Part shown: positions 1-8,229 of the stretch, piece by piece
Position numbering within the stretch: the first letter of the stretch is position 1
Layout: each line of letters opens with the position of its first letter
Assembly: GCF_006363815.1 (NCBI RefSeq)
Contig: NZ_RRYT01000014.1
Span: 1 to 64,000 of the forward strand
Direction of reading: 5' to 3'
DNA from: Thermomonospora catenispora
Lineage (GTDB): Bacteria; Actinomycetota; Actinomycetes; Streptosporangiales; Streptosporangiaceae
DNA length: 64,000 nucleotides
The notes under the pieces: model-generated
The model's input: the letters and a program-made list of their open reading frames with translations, nothing else
What the model was told of the DNA's origin: nothing
The model's database searches: none
Made by a program: the position numbers and the translations under genes

Positions 1-930
1 GCCGCCGGGCCGTTCCTGCGCGGCGGGCTTCGCCGCGGACTCGGCGGGCGCGTCGGAGCCGTCCCGAGCCGCCTCGGCGGCCGGCCGGGACGCTCCGGAG
101 GCCCCGTCGCCCTCGGCGGTCCCGGCGGGCCCGTCGGAGGTCGATGCGGACTCCCGCTCGGCCAGGGGCGCGGGCGGGGGCGAGGCGGGGGCCAGCGGGG
201 CCGGAGCGGCCATCTGACGGGCGGGCGGCAGGCTCCCCGGGCGCGGGGGCGGCAACGGCGCGGGAGCGACCTCCCGCGCGTCGGAGACGATCTTCATGGC
301 CGGGCGGCGCGGCAGCAGCGGGGTGACCGTGTCCCCGGCCTCCTCGTTGCCCTCCCACTCCATGCCCGACAGCCGCGCCGCCATCTCGTCCATCGGGGCC
401 AGATGCCGTCGCCGCGGGTCGAACAGCCACTCGGCGGCGTGCGGCCGGCCCTCGTCGAAGAACGACAGCCGCACCCGCCAGGTGCTGTCCTCACACTTCC
501 ACGAGTCCCACTCGACGTCCTCCAGATCCACGCCGCTCCGGTTCAACCGCTCCTCGACCACCTCGCCCAGCGGGGGGCCGGGGGACGACTCGCCCGGCTT
601 GCGCACCGGCACCCGTTGCGCCTGCTGCGCCATGTACTCGCGTTCCTGCAGGACCGGACCCTCGAACCAGCGGACGCGTTCGACCGGGATGCCGGCGGAT
701 TCGGCGATCTCCTCCGCGGTCTCACCGGCCCGGATGCGAGCCTGGATCTCCTTGGGGCGCAAGGGACTCTCCACTTCGATCTCGAACTGGCCGAGTCGGG
801 AGAAGTGCCCACGGACCGCGGCGCGCAGCCGGTCGTCGACGGGCAGGGTGAACCGAGTGCCTCGGCCCGCGGTGGCCAGCACGAGGTATGTACCGTCCTC
901 GCTGACCGCGACGAGGCGCAGCTCCTGCAT
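1..930 (-). CDS. sepH: SepH (DUF3071) cell-division protein, 3' end cut by window edge
   Basis: Reading leftwards from an ATG at 930, preceded by AGGAAGGA, the protein begins MQELRLVAVSEDGTYLVLA, the typical N-terminus of DUF3071/SepH. This actinobacterial protein binds FtsZ and stimulates its assembly at the septum. A helix-turn-helix-like stretch follows (RIRAGETAEEIAESAGIP, about residues 65-85). After about residue 200 the sequence becomes rich in Pro, Ala and charged residues, matching the disordered tail of the family. The gene runs off the left edge, so the C-terminus is missing and 310 codons are visible. Family identity is by recognition of the N-terminal domain; cell-division function is established for Streptomyces and mycobacterial SepH. 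Confidence 0.88.
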   Translation of the reverse strand, partial: MQELRLVAVSEDGTYLVLATAGRGTRFTLPVDDRLRAAVRGHFSRLGQFEIEVESPLRPKEIQARIRAGETAEEIAESAGIPVERVRWFEGPVLQEREYMAQQAQRVPVRKPGESSPGPPLGEVVEERLNRSGVDLEDVEWDSWKCEDSTWRVRLSFFDEGRPHAAEWLFDPRRRHLAPMDEMAARLSGMEWEGNEEAGDTVTPLLPRRPAMKIVSDAREVAPAPLPPPRPGSLPPARQMAAPAPLAPASPPPAPLAERESASTSDGPAGTAEGDGASGASRPAAEAARDGSDAPAESAAKPAAQERPGG

Positions 931-1312
931 GCGTGTCCTTCCTGCCAGTCCGGCGACGGCTTTGGAAGGACGCCGAACGACCCGGTGCCGCCGTGAACGC
1001 GGTGGCGCTCACGGGGCGCCGGTATGGTACGACGCCCGACCAAGGGCGCATGCGTGCCCTTCCCCCGGGTTCTCGAGTGTCTCTTTCGGACACGCCTGCT
1101 GCCAGCACCGTACCCGGCATGTCCGAACATCGCCGCTCTCAGTCCCCCGCGGAGCACGCTCGGGGGACCGCCGGCCGGAGAGCGGACGGCGCGGGACGCG
1201 CGCGGGCCCGGTGCCCCCGCGCCCCCGTCGCCGTCGCTCTAGCTTGCCGTTTCCCAGGGGTGCGCGGGGCCTTCCCAGCATGATCCTTGTGGATCCTTTG
1301 CCCCAGGGTCGC
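931..1312. other. 382-bp intergenic region, no gene seen
   Basis: No reading frame here has a convincing start, ribosome site and protein-like composition on either strand. It holds the promoter side of sepH and the 3' flank of the flavoenzyme gene. An 8-bp inverted repeat, TTCGGACA at 1085-1092 and TGTCCGAA at 1120-1127, is the only structure I noticed. Its role is unknown. Confidence 0.5.
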
Positions 1313-2635
1313 TCAGTCGCCGAGAACTCGCGTCACATAGCGGTTGGCGAATCGGCGTTCGGGGTCCAACTCGTCGCGCAACGCCGTGAACGCGGAGAAC
1401 TTGGGATAGACCTTCTCCAGGTAGGCGGCGTCGCGGGTGTGCAGCTTGCCCCAGTGCGGCCGCCCGCCCACCGCGGTCATCAGCTCCTCCACGCCGCGGA
1501 AGTACTCCTCGTGCGGGTTGCGGTGGTAGACGTGCACGGCGATGAACGCCGTCGGCCGCCCGTAGGCCATGGACAGCCAGGCGTCCTCCGGCGGCAGCAC
1601 CCGCACCTCGATCGGGAAGCTGATCCGCCAGTCCCGCCGGGCGAACAGCGCCCGCAGCTCGCGCAGGGTCTCGGCCAGGTGCTCGCGGGGGATGGCGTAC
1701 TCCTGCTCCTTGAAGCGCACCCGCCGCGGGCTGGTGAACACCTTGTAGGAGACGTCGCTGTAGGTGCGCGCGCCCAGCGCCCTGGCCGACACCGCGTTCA
1801 CCGGGCCGACCGCGGCGGGGACGCGCCGGGTGAGCCGCTGCAGCGCCCCGAACACCGAGTTGGACAGGAACTCGTCGTCCAGCCAGCGGCGCACCGCCGG
1901 CAGCGGCGCGGCCCGGTCGGTGCGGTTGTTGCGCTTGGTCAGGCAGCCCTCGGTGTGCGGGAACCAGTAGAACTCGAAGTGCTCGTTGGCGTCGGTCAGC
2001 TCGTCCAGGCGCGCCAGCACCTCGTCCCACCGCATCGGCTCCTCGCGGGCCTGGAGACGGAACGCCGGGACGGTCTGCCAGGTGACGGCGGTGACCACGC
2101 CGAGGGCGCCCAGCCCCACCCGGGCGGCGTCGAACAGCTCGGGGCGCTCGGTGCGCGAGCAGGTGACCGTGCTCCCGTCGGCCAGCACCAGCTCCAGCGC
2201 GGCGACCTGGGAGGCCAGCCCGGCCACGTCGCGGCCGGTGCCGTGGGTGCCGGTCTGCAGCGCGCCCGCGACGGTCTGCTGCTGGATGTCGCCCATGTTG
2301 GCCAGCGCCAGGCCGTGCTCCTCCAGCAGCCGGTTGAGCCGGTGCAGGGGCAGGCCCGCCTCCACGGTGACCAGACCGCTGGCGGTGTCGACCGAGCGGA
2401 CCGCGGTGAGCCGGTCGGGGCGCAGCAGCACCCCGTCGGTGAGGGCGACGCCGGTGAACGAATGGCCGGTCCCGGTCATCCGCACGGTCAGTCCCCGGGC
2501 GGCGGCGTCGCGGACGGCCGCGGCCACCTCCTCGGCGCTGCGCGGGACGAGCGTCCGCCGGGGGACGGCGCGCTGGTTGCCGGCCCAGTTCCGCCAGGCG
2601 GGGGAGGGGGTGCGGGGGGAACGCACGGGGGGCAT
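1313..2635 (-). CDS. D-arabinono-1,4-lactone oxidase-type FAD-linked oxidoreductase
   Basis: A 440-residue flavoenzyme of the vanillyl-alcohol-oxidase fold. The N-terminal FAD-binding part carries GTGHSFTGVALTDG (about residues 50-65), and GALQTGTHGTG lies near residue 120. The C-terminal aldonolactone-oxidase part ends with GRPHWGKLH and LDPERRFANRYV, both typical of the family. Such enzymes oxidise aldono-1,4-lactones or related sugar derivatives; the substrate here cannot be read from sequence. I chose the ATG at 2635 (MPPVRSPRTPSPAW) because everything upstream in frame is low quality, although the ribosome site is weak. An unusually AT-rich stretch (about 2655-2700) lies upstream and probably contains the promoter. 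Confidence 0.85.
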   Translation of the reverse strand: MPPVRSPRTPSPAWRNWAGNQRAVPRRTLVPRSAEEVAAAVRDAAARGLTVRMTGTGHSFTGVALTDGVLLRPDRLTAVRSVDTASGLVTVEAGLPLHRLNRLLEEHGLALANMGDIQQQTVAGALQTGTHGTGRDVAGLASQVAALELVLADGSTVTCSRTERPELFDAARVGLGALGVVTAVTWQTVPAFRLQAREEPMRWDEVLARLDELTDANEHFEFYWFPHTEGCLTKRNNRTDRAAPLPAVRRWLDDEFLSNSVFGALQRLTRRVPAAVGPVNAVSARALGARTYSDVSYKVFTSPRRVRFKEQEYAIPREHLAETLRELRALFARRDWRISFPIEVRVLPPEDAWLSMAYGRPTAFIAVHVYHRNPHEEYFRGVEELMTAVGGRPHWGKLHTRDAAYLEKVYPKFSAFTALRDELDPERRFANRYVTRVLGD

Positions 2636-2816
2636 GGCCTGCACTCTACCGACAGCACTAACGCGAAAACTATTCATGTTTTTCTGGTTTGATGGAATCG
2701 TGACCTGTGTGCGAAGTCGCGTGCGGTGATGCCGTACCATCCGGGGACCAAGCGGGTGCCATGGGCGGCTCCGGACGAGCCCCCGCACCCTGGACGCGAC
2801 GCACTCGGGACGAGCC

Positions 2817-3974
2817 GTGGCTGCTGACGACGAGGCCCGGGCGGTGACCGCCCGTCCGCACACCCGGCCGGGACGCGGTCGGCGGCTGGCCGTGGCCGCA
2901 TTGGCGCTGGCCAGCACGGCGACGCTGATCGCCGGAGTGGTCACCGCCGTGACCTTCGAGCGGTCGCCCGACCGGGCCGCCGCCGGCACCGGCGCACCGG
3001 CCGACGCCCGGCCGGGCGGACCGGTGACCACCGTGGTCGACACCCGTCAGGTCGCCCCGCTGCGCCGGGTGGTCCCGCCCGACGTGCTGGTGGTCGGCGT
3101 CACCGGGATCACCGCGCAGCAGGTCCAGCGGGTCCGGCGGATCAAGGGCGTGCGCGACGTGAGCCTGGTCGACGGCGGCGCGGTGCAGCTGCGGAGCCGG
3201 CTGATCAACGTGTTCGCGGTGGACCCCTCGCAGTTCCGGTCCTGGACCCCGCCGGCCACCGCCCGGAACAACGCGCTGTGGGAGGCGCTGGCCGCCGACC
3301 GGTTCGTGGTCTCCTCCAAGGCCCAGCGCGAGCTGCGGCTCACCCCGGGGACGCCGTACTCGATCGTCGCCAAGACCATCCCGACCGTCACCCTCGGCGG
3401 CGCCGGCGACCTGGGCCTGCCCGGCATCGACATGCTGGTCAGCGAGCGCACCGGCGCCCAGATGGGCCTGATCCCCGACATCGCCCTGCTGATCAATGCG
3501 CCGCAGGCCGATCCCGCCCGGCTCACCCGGTACCTCGAGCGGATCTTCAAGGACACCGCCAAAGTCCTCAACCTCAACGCCCCCCAGTACCGGCAGGCCG
3601 CCGGCTACCTGGACCTGTACCGGCAGGCCGCCCGACGCTGCCCGGGCCTGTCGTGGACGGTGCTGGCCGCCATCGGGCAGGTGGAGAGCGACCACGGCCG
3701 CAACACCGGCCCCTCCAGCGCCGGCGCCCTCGGCCCCATGCAGTTCCTGCCGTCCACCTGGAGGCACTACGGCGTGGACGGCGACGGGGACGGCAAGGCC
3801 GACATCATGAACCCCTACGACGCCATCCCCGCCGCCGCCCGCTACCTGTGCGACCACGGCGCGGGCCGGGGCGGCGAGTCCCTCTACAACGCCATCTACG
3901 CCTACAACCACGCCCACTGGTACGTGCAGAAGGTCCTCGCCCTCTCCCGCGCCTACGCCGCCCGCTACCGCTGA
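2817..3974 (+). CDS. Membrane-anchored lytic transglycosylase (SLT-like domain)
   Basis: A 385-residue protein starting at GTG 2817. It has a basic N-terminus and one hydrophobic segment (about residues 24-46), suggesting a signal anchor, then a long extracytoplasmic region. The last 130 residues form a goose-type/SLT lysozyme fold: SWTVLAAIGQVESDHGRN contains the likely catalytic Glu, followed by GALGPMQFLPSTW and AIYAYNHAHWYV. Related actinobacterial proteins cleave peptidoglycan glycan strands. The middle region (about residues 60-240) resembles nothing I can name. It probably forms its own unit: the upstream gene is divergent and cpfC follows after about 130 bp. Confidence 0.8.
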   Translation: MAADDEARAVTARPHTRPGRGRRLAVAALALASTATLIAGVVTAVTFERSPDRAAAGTGAPADARPGGPVTTVVDTRQVAPLRRVVPPDVLVVGVTGITAQQVQRVRRIKGVRDVSLVDGGAVQLRSRLINVFAVDPSQFRSWTPPATARNNALWEALAADRFVVSSKAQRELRLTPGTPYSIVAKTIPTVTLGGAGDLGLPGIDMLVSERTGAQMGLIPDIALLINAPQADPARLTRYLERIFKDTAKVLNLNAPQYRQAAGYLDLYRQAARRCPGLSWTVLAAIGQVESDHGRNTGPSSAGALGPMQFLPSTWRHYGVDGDGDGKADIMNPYDAIPAAARYLCDHGAGRGGESLYNAIYAYNHAHWYVQKVLALSRAYAARYR

Positions 3975-4108
3975 TCCGCGCCCCGCCCCGGCCCGCTCCG
4001 GCCCGCTCCGGACCGTGCCGCCGCGCCCTCGCCGACCCGCCGGCGGGACGGGCCGGCCCCCGGGACCGGGGGACGGGAGCGCCCCGGACGGCTGGTTGGA
4101 TGGGACAC

Positions 4109-5110
4109 ATGACGTCCTATGACGCGCTGCTGCTCGTATCGTTCGGGGGACCGGAGGGACCGCAGGACGTTATGCCGTTCCTGGAGAACGTCACCCGCGG
4201 CAGGAACGTCCCCCGGGAACGGCTGGAGGAGGTCGCCGAGCACTACCGCCTGTTCGGCGGGGTCAGCCCCATCAACCAGTACTGCCGCGACCTCAAGGCC
4301 GCCATCGAGGCCGACTTCGCCGCCCACGGCCTCGACCTGCCGGTGTACTGGGGCAACCGCAACTGGGACCCCTACCTGACCGACACGGTCCGCCGGATGG
4401 CCCGGGACGGGATCCGGCGCGCCGCCGCGTTCGTCACCTCGGCCTACAGCGGCTATTCCAGCTGCGGCCAGTACGTGGGCGACATCGCCCGCGCCCGCGC
4501 GGCCGTCCCCGACGCGCCCCGGATCGACAAACTGCGCGTCTACTTCAACCACCCCGGATTCGTGGAGCCGTTCATCGAGGCCACCCGCGCGGCCCTGGAG
4601 CGCGTCCCCGAGCGGCTGCGCCCCGGGGCGCACGTGACGTTCACCGCGCACAGCGTGCCGCTGGCCCAGCCCGGCCGGGAGCGCTACGCCGCCGAGCTGG
4701 CCGACGTCTCCGCCTACGTCGCTGCCCAGGCCGCGCCCGGCCACGACTGGCGGCTCGTCTACCAGAGCCGCAGCGGCCCGCCCGCCCAACCGTGGCTGGA
4801 GCCCGACATCTGCGATCATCTCGCGGAGCTGCGCGCCGCCGGGAGGGAGGCGGTGGTGGTCGTGCCCATCGGCTTCGTTTCCGACCACATGGAGGTCAAG
4901 TACGACCTCGACGTGGAGGCCGCCGGGCGGGCCGCCGAGCTCGGGCTGGTCTACGAACGCGCCGCCACCCCCGGCACGCACCCGCACTATGTGTCGATGG
5001 TCCGCCGGCTGCTGCTGGAGCGCACCGCCGGCCCGGACGCCCCCAGGCCCGCGCTGGGCGCGCTGGGCGCCCGCCCCGACGTCTGCCCGGCCGAGTGCGG
5101 CCACGCCTGA
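4109..5110 (+). CDS. cpfC: Ferrochelatase (coproporphyrin ferrochelatase, actinobacterial type)
   Basis: A 333-residue HemH/CpfC-family enzyme that inserts Fe2+ into coproporphyrin III (the actinobacterial coproporphyrin-dependent route) or protoporphyrin. Hallmarks are LLVSFGGPEGPQDVMPFLEN at the N-terminus, FTAHSVP with the conserved His, YQSRSGPPAQPWLEPD, and PIGFVSDHMEVKYDLD. Cysteines in YSSCGQY and in the C-terminal DVCPAECGHA resemble those that bind a [2Fe-2S] cluster in mycobacterial enzymes; cluster binding here is inference. The start ATG at 4109 has GGATGGG upstream; an in-frame ATG at 4100 is possible. suhB follows 17 bp later, probably in the same operon. The same pair precedes cutRS in Streptomyces. 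Confidence 0.93.
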   Translation: MTSYDALLLVSFGGPEGPQDVMPFLENVTRGRNVPRERLEEVAEHYRLFGGVSPINQYCRDLKAAIEADFAAHGLDLPVYWGNRNWDPYLTDTVRRMARDGIRRAAAFVTSAYSGYSSCGQYVGDIARARAAVPDAPRIDKLRVYFNHPGFVEPFIEATRAALERVPERLRPGAHVTFTAHSVPLAQPGRERYAAELADVSAYVAAQAAPGHDWRLVYQSRSGPPAQPWLEPDICDHLAELRAAGREAVVVVPIGFVSDHMEVKYDLDVEAAGRAAELGLVYERAATPGTHPHYVSMVRRLLLERTAGPDAPRPALGALGARPDVCPAECGHA

Positions 5111-5127
5111 CGACCCCGAGGAGCGCC

Positions 5128-5937
5128 ATGAGCCTGCCGGAAGAACTGCTGGAACTCGCCCTGGAGACGGCCCGCGAGGCCGGCCGGATGCTGATCGACA
5201 AGCGGCCCGTGGAGGGGCCGGCGGTGGTGCAGACCAAATCCAGCCCCACCGACATCGTCACCCAGATGGACCAGGCCGCCGAGCAGCTGATCGTCGAACG
5301 GATCCGCGCCGCCCGCCCCGACGACGCGATCCTCGGCGAGGAGAGCGGCTCCAGCGCCGGGGCCAGCGGTGTCCGCTGGGTGATCGACCCCATCGACGGC
5401 ACCGTCAACTACCTGTACGACCTGCCCGACTGGGGCGTCAGCATCGCCGCCGAGATCGACGGGGTCGTCGTCGCCGGCGTGGTGGAGATGCCCCGGCGCG
5501 GGGAGACCTGCTCGGCCGTCCGCGGCGGCGGCGCCCGGATGCGCACCGCCGCGGGAGAGCGCCCGCTGCGCGTCAACTCCGATGTGCCGTTGAACCGGGC
5601 GCTGGTGGCCACCGGGTTCGGTTATGAGTCGCGGCGCCGCGCCCACCAGGCCCGGGTGCTGACCGGGGTGCTGCCGCACGTGCGGGACATCCGTCGCGGC
5701 GGGGCCTGCTCGGTGGACCTGTGCACGCTGGCGGCGGGCCGCATCGACGCCTACTACGAACGCGGAGTGCAGGCATGGGACATCGCCGCCGGGGCCCTCA
5801 TCGTGGAGGAGGCCGGCGGGCGGGTCGGCGGACTGCACGGCGCGGCGGCCGGTCCGGAGTTCACCCTGGCGGCGGGCCCGGGCACGTTCGAGGCGCTGCA
5901 CGCCCTGCTGGCCCCGCTCGACCCCGCCCGGGACTGA
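5128..5937 (+). CDS. suhB: Inositol monophosphatase family protein
   Basis: A 269-residue Mg2+-dependent phosphatase of the IMPase/FBPase fold, with GAGGAG directly upstream of the ATG. The metal-binding motifs are complete: LGEESG (about residue 70), WVIDPIDGTVNY (about residues 87-98) and AWDIAAGALIVEEAGG near residue 215. The likely reaction is hydrolysis of inositol-1-phosphate or a related sugar phosphate; in actinobacteria this feeds phosphatidylinositol and mycothiol. The symbol follows the conserved neighbourhood (suhB beside DUF4193/dut in mycobacteria, beside cutRS in Streptomyces). Substrate choice between inositol, histidinol and fructose phosphates is not certain from sequence. 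Confidence 0.87.
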   Translation: MSLPEELLELALETAREAGRMLIDKRPVEGPAVVQTKSSPTDIVTQMDQAAEQLIVERIRAARPDDAILGEESGSSAGASGVRWVIDPIDGTVNYLYDLPDWGVSIAAEIDGVVVAGVVEMPRRGETCSAVRGGGARMRTAAGERPLRVNSDVPLNRALVATGFGYESRRRAHQARVLTGVLPHVRDIRRGGACSVDLCTLAAGRIDAYYERGVQAWDIAAGALIVEEAGGRVGGLHGAAAGPEFTLAAGPGTFEALHALLAPLDPARD

Positions 5938-5955
5938 TCGGGAGGGGCCGGCGGC

Positions 5956-6132
5956 TCAGTCGCACGAGGGGAGGGGGATCCCCAGATCGTGGGCGGCGGC
6001 GATCCGTTTGAGCTCCTCGATCTCCGCCATCCGGATGTCGGCCAGGTAGGCGTCACCTTCGGCCTGAGCGGCGCGCAGCGACGCGTAGGCGTCGGCGAGC
6101 CGCTGTTCGATCGTGCGCGACAGCTCACCCAT
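5956..6132 (-). CDS. Small conserved-looking protein, 58 residues
   Basis: A short reading frame on the minus strand: it starts MGELSRTIEQRLADAYASL and ends GIPLPSCD. It has a good ribosome site (AGAGGA) 8 bases before the ATG at 6132. Composition is charged and alanine-rich with heptad-like spacing, so a single long helix or short coiled coil is likely; there is no membrane segment. It is convergent with suhB, leaving an 18-bp gap, and divergent from cutR. I do not recognise a function. The ribosome site and clean helical pattern make it more likely real than a shadow. Confidence 0.6.
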   Translation of the reverse strand: MGELSRTIEQRLADAYASLRAAQAEGDAYLADIRMAEIEELKRIAAAHDLGIPLPSCD

Positions 6133-6379
6133 GCGGATATTCCTCTCTAGACCCGCCGTTCCTTACCCAAACCTCTTCCTCCGGCAAACATGTGATCTTC
6201 ATCGCCGTCCATGACGCCGACGGAGAGAAGGGCGGGACCCGCGGTGAGGATGCTCTCCCCTCCAGGGGAGAGGCATGCTGGAGAGGGACTTACGAAGGGC
6301 TTACGGGCCCTATGGCATATCTGAATGCGCCGGTCCAGCGCACCGGCGGAACCGTCGAACCGGATCTGAGGGGGTCGGG

Positions 6380-7033
6380 ATGCGCGTACTGGTCGTGGAG
6401 GACGAGCGAGTGCTCGCCGACGCGATCGCCACCGGCCTGCGTCGCGAGGCACATGCGGTGGACGTCGCCTACGACGGTGCCGGTGCGCTGGAGCGGACCA
6501 GCGTCAACGACTACGACGTGATCGTGCTGGACCGGGACCTGCCCCGGGTGCACGGCGACGAGGTGTGCCGCCGGCTGGCGGGGGAGCGGTACCCGGCCCG
6601 GATCCTCATGCTCACCGCGGCCGGGGAGCTGGACGACCGGGTCGAGGGCCTGTCCATCGGCGCCGACGACTACCTGCCCAAGCCGTTCGCGTTCGCCGAG
6701 CTGGTCGCCCGGGTCCGGGCGCTGGGCCGGCGCACCGCCGCGCCGCTGCCCCCGGTGCTGGAGCGGGCCGGGATCAGGCTCGATCCGGCGCGCCGCGAGG
6801 TGCACCGCGACGGCCGCCCCATCGAGCTGACCCGCAAGGAGTTCGCCGTGCTGGAGGTCCTGATGCGGGCCGACGGCGCGGTGGTCAGCTCCGAGCGGCT
6901 GCTGGAGAAGGCGTGGGACGAGCACATCGACCCGTTCACCAACGTGGTGCGGGTGACCATGATGACGCTGCGCAAGAAGCTCGGCGAGCCGCAGCCGATC
7001 GAGACGGTGCCGGGCGTGGGGTACCGGTTGTGA
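6380..7033 (+). CDS. cutR: OmpR/PhoB-type response regulator, CutR-like
   Basis: A 217-residue two-domain regulator. The receiver domain has the acidic pair in VVEDER, the phospho-acceptor Asp51 in VIVLDRDLP, and the conserved Lys in DDYLPKPF. The C-terminal winged helix (about residues 125-217) has ELTRKEFAVLEVLM and TNVVRVTMMTLRKKLG. The N-terminus and its position after suhB and before DUF4193/dut match CutR of Streptomyces, part of the CutRS system linked to secondary metabolism and growth control. ATG 6380 follows a purine-rich GAGGGGGTCGGG. It overlaps the kinase gene by 4 bp, so both are made from one transcript. The promoter should lie in the roughly 247 bp upstream. Confidence 0.88.
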   Translation: MRVLVVEDERVLADAIATGLRREAHAVDVAYDGAGALERTSVNDYDVIVLDRDLPRVHGDEVCRRLAGERYPARILMLTAAGELDDRVEGLSIGADDYLPKPFAFAELVARVRALGRRTAAPLPPVLERAGIRLDPARREVHRDGRPIELTRKEFAVLEVLMRADGAVVSSERLLEKAWDEHIDPFTNVVRVTMMTLRKKLGEPQPIETVPGVGYRL

Positions 7034-8229
7034 ACGACGGCGACCACGCCCGCCGGCCCACCACCCGGCCGATGGCCGCCCCGCCCGGCGGACCGCCGGG
7101 ATCGACCCGGCGGGTGCTGCCCGGCCGGGTGAGCGTGCGGCTCCGGCTGACCCTGCTGTACGGGATGCTGTTCCTGCTGGCCGGGCTGCTGCTGCTGTTC
7201 ATCACCTATGTGCTGATGGCGCAGGTGCTGGACTCGGTGTTCCCGCCGGGGCTGCGGATCCTCACCGCCACCGGCTGGACCATCGAGACCGAGGAGCTCA
7301 AGGCCCGCGCCATCAAGGGCCTGATCGGCCGTTCGCTGCTGGTGCTGGCCGGGGTGGGGGTGCTGGCCCTGGTGCTGGGCTACTTCGTCGCCGACCGGGC
7401 GCTGTCGCCGCTGCAGCGGGTGACCGCGACCGCCCGCCGGCTGTCGGAGAGCACCCTGCACGAGCGGATCGCGCTGGACGGCCCCGACGATGAGATCAAG
7501 GAGCTGGCCGACACCTTCGACGCCATGCTGGAACGGCTCAGCCAGGCGTTCGACGCCCAGCGCCGGTTCGTCGCCAACGCCTCCCACGAGCTGCGCACCC
7601 CGCTGACGATCAACCGGACGCTGCTGGAGGTGGCGCTGGCCGACCCGGAGGCCTCCCAGGACCTGAAGACGGTCGGCCGCACCCTGCTGGCCAACAACGC
7701 CCGCCACGAACGGCTGATCGAAGGACTGCTGCTGCTGGCCCGCAGCGAACGGGAGCTGACCACCCGCACCTCGGTCGATCTCGCCGAGGTCGCCACGACC
7801 GTGCTGGAGACGCTGGGCAAGGCGGCCGAGGAGGCCGGCGTGGAGATGCGCACCGAGCTGGCGAGCGGGGTCACGGTGGGCGACCCGGTGCTGCTGGAGC
7901 ACCTGGTGTCGAACCTGGTGGACAACGCGATCAAGCACAACGTCGGGGACGGCGGCCGGGTGTGGGTGCGCACCGGGGTGCTGGAGGGCTTCGCCGCCGT
8001 GCAGGTGGAGAACACCGGCCCGGTGGTGCCCGCCTATGAGGTGGACCGGCTGTTCGAGCCGTTCCGGCGTCTGCAGCAGGACCGGGTGGAGTCGGCCAAG
8101 GGCTCCGGGCTGGGGCTGTCCATCGTCCGGTCGGTGGCCCGCGCCCATCGCGGCGCGGTGTACGCCGCGCCGCGCCAGGGCGGCGGCCTGGTGGTGACGG
8201 TCCGGCTGCCGCCGGCGGCCCGGTCCTAG
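7030..8229 (+). CDS. cutS: HAMP-containing sensor histidine kinase, CutS-like
   Basis: A 399-residue membrane kinase starting at the GTG that overlaps the cutR stop (GTGA). Topology: cytoplasmic tail, TM1 about residues 40-64, a short extracytoplasmic loop of about 40 residues, TM2 about 102-121, HAMP to about 176. The dimerisation box is FVANASHELRTPLT with phospho-acceptor His186. ATP-binding motifs are LVSNLVDNAIKHN (N box), VENTGPVV and GSGLGLSIV (G2 box). The small sensor loop is typical of CutS. The C-terminus overlaps by 4 bp the end of the convergent kinase gene on the other strand. Confidence 0.88.
   Translation: MNDGDHARRPTTRPMAAPPGGPPGSTRRVLPGRVSVRLRLTLLYGMLFLLAGLLLLFITYVLMAQVLDSVFPPGLRILTATGWTIETEELKARAIKGLIGRSLLVLAGVGVLALVLGYFVADRALSPLQRVTATARRLSESTLHERIALDGPDDEIKELADTFDAMLERLSQAFDAQRRFVANASHELRTPLTINRTLLEVALADPEASQDLKTVGRTLLANNARHERLIEGLLLLARSERELTTRTSVDLAEVATTVLETLGKAAEEAGVEMRTELASGVTVGDPVLLEHLVSNLVDNAIKHNVGDGGRVWVRTGVLEGFAAVQVENTGPVVPAYEVDRLFEPFRRLQQDRVESAKGSGLGLSIVRSVARAHRGAVYAAPRQGGGLVVTVRLPPAARS

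Noticed and set aside
2700-2816. Possible c-di-AMP (ydaO-type) riboswitch before the lytic transglycosylase gene
   Set aside because: Such riboswitches precede many actinobacterial wall hydrolases, but I could not match the conserved core segments or pairing here.
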